8,750 nucleotides of DNA. Source: Hyphomicrobiales bacterium (GTDB lineage Bacteria; Pseudomonadota; Alphaproteobacteria; Rhizobiales; Xanthobacteraceae). Below the pieces are notes generated by a model. The model saw only the letters and a program-made list of their open reading frames with translations. It ran no database searches and was not told the origin of the DNA. Of this stretch, positions 6,672 to 8,750 are shown one piece after another. Position numbers and translations under genes: made by a program. The DNA is taken from NCBI GenBank assembly GCA_003133345.1, contig PKXB01000202.1, forward strand, positions 15,583-24,332. The letters run 5' to 3'. Each line of letters starts with the position of its first letter. Within the stretch, counting starts at the first letter, position 1.

Positions 6672-6690
6672 GGCAATGATAATCATATGC
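6672..6690. promoter_or_regulatory. Fur-like palindrome at the feoA start
   Basis: ATGATAATCAT (6676-6686) is an 11-base palindrome, and the surrounding 19-mer matches 14 of 19 positions of the classical Fur box GATAATGATAATCATTATC. It lies immediately before the feoA ribosome-binding site, where a bound Fur-family protein would block transcription or initiation under iron-replete conditions. In this bacterial group the Fur-type regulator may be Mur or Fur proper; the sequence alone cannot decide. Confidence 0.55.
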
Positions 6691-6701
6691 AGGACGGAAT
6701 C

Positions 6702-6977
6702 ATGATCGAGCGCGGTTCGCCGGCGAAGACAGCGTCCTTGGGATTGGCGCGGAAGGGATTCCGCGGCCGGATTCACACTATTGCCGCGGCCGCCACCGCA
6801 TCGGACGTCAAGGCGGCCGAGCTCGAGCGGCGTCTGCTCGAACTGGGATTCGTCGAGGGCGCCCACGTCGAAATCCTGCATGAAGGTCCGCTCGGCCGCG
6901 ATCCGATCGCGGTGCGCGTCAACAACACCACGATCGCGCTCCGACGCCGCGAAGCGATGGCCGTTCTGGTGGCCTGA
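6702..6977 (+). CDS. feoA: Ferrous iron transport accessory protein FeoA
   Basis: A small cytoplasmic SH3-like protein that supports FeoB in Fe(II) uptake. The 91-residue product shows the family core: [20 protein letters not shown], then [20 protein letters not shown] and [11 protein letters not shown] at the end. I choose ATG 6702 because AGGA (6691-6694) stands seven bases before it. An in-frame ATG at 6687 would add five residues (MQDGI) but has no properly spaced ribosome site and falls inside the Fur-like palindrome. The gene is followed after 14 bases by feoB, clearly one operon. An N-terminal extension of some 15-20 residues (through [10 protein letters not shown]) precedes the usual core; it is slightly longer than in E. 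coli FeoA. Control by iron through the upstream boxes is likely. Confidence 0.92.
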   Translation: MIERGSPAKTASLGLARKGFRGRIHTIAAAATASDVKAAELERRLLELGFVEGAHVEILHEGPLGRDPIAVRVNNTTIALRRREAMAVLVA

Positions 6978-6991
6978 CTGGATCGACCGCA

Positions 6992-8750
6992 GTGACGACC
7001 GCGAGCGAAACGAGCGCGTGGCGATTTGCCCTGGTGGGGACGCCGAATAGCGGCAAGACCGCGCTTTTCAACGCGCTCACCGGCAGCCGGCAGAAGGTCG
7101 CGAATTATCCCGGCGTCACCGTCGAACGCAAAGCCGGCGTCATCCAGACACCGGGGGGCCATCGCGTCGATCTGATCGATCTGCCCGGAACTTATTCGTT
7201 GCGCGGGCGCAGCCCCGACGAGGAAATCACGCGCGACATCGTGCTCGGCCGGCTGGCCAGCGAGGCGGCGCCCGACCTCCTGCTTTGTGTCGCCGACGCC
7301 ACCAATTTGCGCGTCGCCCTGCGCCTGATTATTGAGCTCAAGCAGGTCGGCCGCCCGCTGATGCTTGTGCTCAATATGATCGACATCGCCCGCCGGCGCG
7401 GCATCGACATCGATCTCGTCAAGCTGTCGAAAGAGCTTGGCGTCCCGGTGGTCACGTCGACCGCCGTGCGCCGCGGCGGCACCGAAGATTTAATGCGGCG
7501 CATCGATGCGATGGCTGCGGGCGCCGCCGACGCGAGTATTCCAAATACCTGGAAGCCGCCGACCGCGTCCGACTTGCGCGCCGCCCAGCGCGAGGCGGAT
7601 CGCATCATCCGCGTTGCCGTCAGCGCGGCGGCGCGGCCGGAAACGCTGACCGGACGGGTGGATGCCGTGCTGCTGCATCCGGTCGCCGGCCTGCTCATTC
7701 TGCTTGGCCTGCTGTTCGTCCTGTTTCAGGCGGTGTTTACCGGGGCGAAGCCGCTGATGGATTTCATCTCGGCCGGTTTCGATGCCCTCGGCGCTATGGC
7801 GCACGATGCGCTGCCGGCCGGCCTATTGCAGAGCTTCGTCCAGAACGGGGTGATTTCCGGCGTCGGCAGCGTGATCGTCTTCCTGCCGCAGATTCTGATC
7901 CTGTTTTTGTTCATTCTGCTGCTCGAGGACCTCGGCTACATGGCGCGCGCGGCCTTCCTGATGGACCGCATCATGGGCGGCGCCGGATTGCACGGCCGCG
8001 CCTTCATCCCGCTGCTCTCGAGTTTTGCCTGCGCCATCCCCGGCATCATGGCGACGCGGGTGATCGACAACAGGCGCGACCGCTTGACCACCATTCTGGT
8101 AGCGCCGCTGATGACCTGTTCGGCGCGCATTCCGGTCTACACGCTGATCATCTCCGCCTTCATCCCGGACCAGCAAATCTGGGGCTGGGTCGGGCTGCAG
8201 GGGCTGGTGATGTTCGGGCTTTATGCCGCCGGCATCTTCAGCGCGCTCGCCGTGTCGTTCGTCGCCAATCACTTCTTCTGGCGCGAGAACGCCACCCCGC
8301 CGTTCATGATCGAGTTGCCGGACTACAAGATGCCGCGCCTGCCCAATGTTGCGATGGGCCTGTACACGCGGGCGATGATGTTTCTCAAGCGCGCCGGCAC
8401 TACGATTTTCTCGATGATGGTGCTGATCTGGTTCCTGGCGTCGTTTCCACGTCCGCCGGCGGGCGCCATCGAGCCGGCGATCAATTTCAGCCTGGCGGCG
8501 ATGATCGGCCGCTGGATCGAGCCGATCCTGGCGCCGGTCGGCTTCAACTGGCAGATCAGCGTCGCTTTGGTCCCCGGCATGGCGGCGCGCGAGGTCGCGG
8601 TGGCGGCGCTCGGCACGGTCTACGCCATCGAAGGCGGCAAGGACGTCGCGGCGCAGATCGGCCAGACCCTGGCCGGGCAATGGAGTCTCGCCACCGCGCT
8701 GGCGCTTCTGGTCTGGTACATTTTCGCGCCGCAATGCGCGTCCACGCTGG
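6992..8750 (+). CDS. feoB: Ferrous iron transporter FeoB, C-terminus cut by the window edge
   Basis: The inner-membrane Fe(II) permease with an N-terminal GTPase. The start is GTG 6992, 14 bases after the feoA stop, with only a weak GGA upstream. GTPase motifs are all visible: G1 GTPNSGKT (16-23), G2 Thr43 in PGVTVERKAG, G3 DLPG (63-66), G4 NMID (128-131), G5 TSTA (155-158). A linker domain follows, then membrane helices from about residue 227. Gate motif 1 runs from GYMARAAFLMDRIMGG (315) to FACAIPGIMATR, with Cys347; Cys376 lies in MTCSARIP. Gate 2 has GMAAREVAVAALG with Glu534. In E. coli FeoB the first gate reads FGCNVPS, so this is the FACAIPG variant. In total 586 codons are present; judging from usual length, about 30-50 are missing beyond the edge. 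No frameshift is seen. Confidence 0.95.
   Translation, partial: MTTASETSAWRFALVGTPNSGKTALFNALTGSRQKVANYPGVTVERKAGVIQTPGGHRVDLIDLPGTYSLRGRSPDEEITRDIVLGRLASEAAPDLLLCVADATNLRVALRLIIELKQVGRPLMLVLNMIDIARRRGIDIDLVKLSKELGVPVVTSTAVRRGGTEDLMRRIDAMAAGAADASIPNTWKPPTASDLRAAQREADRIIRVAVSAAARPETLTGRVDAVLLHPVAGLLILLGLLFVLFQAVFTGAKPLMDFISAGFDALGAMAHDALPAGLLQSFVQNGVISGVGSVIVFLPQILILFLFILLLEDLGYMARAAFLMDRIMGGAGLHGRAFIPLLSSFACAIPGIMATRVIDNRRDRLTTILVAPLMTCSARIPVYTLIISAFIPDQQIWGWVGLQGLVMFGLYAAGIFSALAVSFVANHFFWRENATPPFMIELPDYKMPRLPNVAMGLYTRAMMFLKRAGTTIFSMMVLIWFLASFPRPPAGAIEPAINFSLAAMIGRWIEPILAPVGFNWQISVALVPGMAAREVAVAALGTVYAIEGGKDVAAQIGQTLAGQWSLATALALLVWYIFAPQCASTL

Overview
The window reads as chromosomal DNA from a GC-rich alphaproteobacterium of the order Hyphomicrobiales (Bradyrhizobium / Rhodopseudomonas / Xanthobacteraceae neighbourhood). 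The pointers are a PodJ-type N-terminus, a Tat-exported orphan ABC substrate-binding protein of the kind greatly expanded in Bradyrhizobium, CtrA- and CcrM-type DNA motifs, and a motif resembling the rhizobial Irr iron-control box. No phage genes, transposase, CRISPR array, tRNA or rRNA was recognised.

Layout, left to right. (1) Minus strand, 14-1750: a PodJ-like polarity factor containing the conserved N-terminus and coiled coil. It lacks the membrane anchor and Sel1/peptidoglycan-binding half of classical PodJ, and it ends in an AT-rich stretch after a probable loss of frame. (2) 1751-2106: a 356-bp divergent control region. It contains a perfect CtrA box (TTAA-N7-TTAAC) that is also a 17-bp perfect palindrome and has a CcrM site (GAGTC) in its spacer. 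(3) Plus strand, 2107-3897: a complete 596-residue acyl-CoA dehydrogenase of the long, DmdC-like class. (4) 3898-5205: a segment of visibly different base use with one minus-strand gene, a Tat-exported ABC substrate-binding protein with no permease or ATPase beside it. (5) 5206-5274: the last 22 codons and stop of a second acyl-CoA dehydrogenase, 58 of 69 bases identical to the end of the first one. This suggests an ancestral tandem pair whose second member was replaced by segment 4. (6) Minus strand, 5271-6518: a 12-helix MFS transporter whose stop codon overlaps the remnant's stop. (7) 6519-6701: a short divergent regulatory region with an Irr/ICE-like box and a Fur-like palindrome. (8) Plus strand, 6702 to the right edge: feoA and feoB, a ferrous-iron uptake operon; feoB is cut by the window end.

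The genes do not form one pathway. The coherent units are feoAB with its iron-responsive control region, and the podJ/acyl-CoA dehydrogenase divergent region with its cell-cycle-type operator. I found no convincing new multi-gene system. The best leads are the methylation-site-bearing CtrA palindrome, the scar of a replaced dehydrogenase paralogue, and the apparently truncated podJ.
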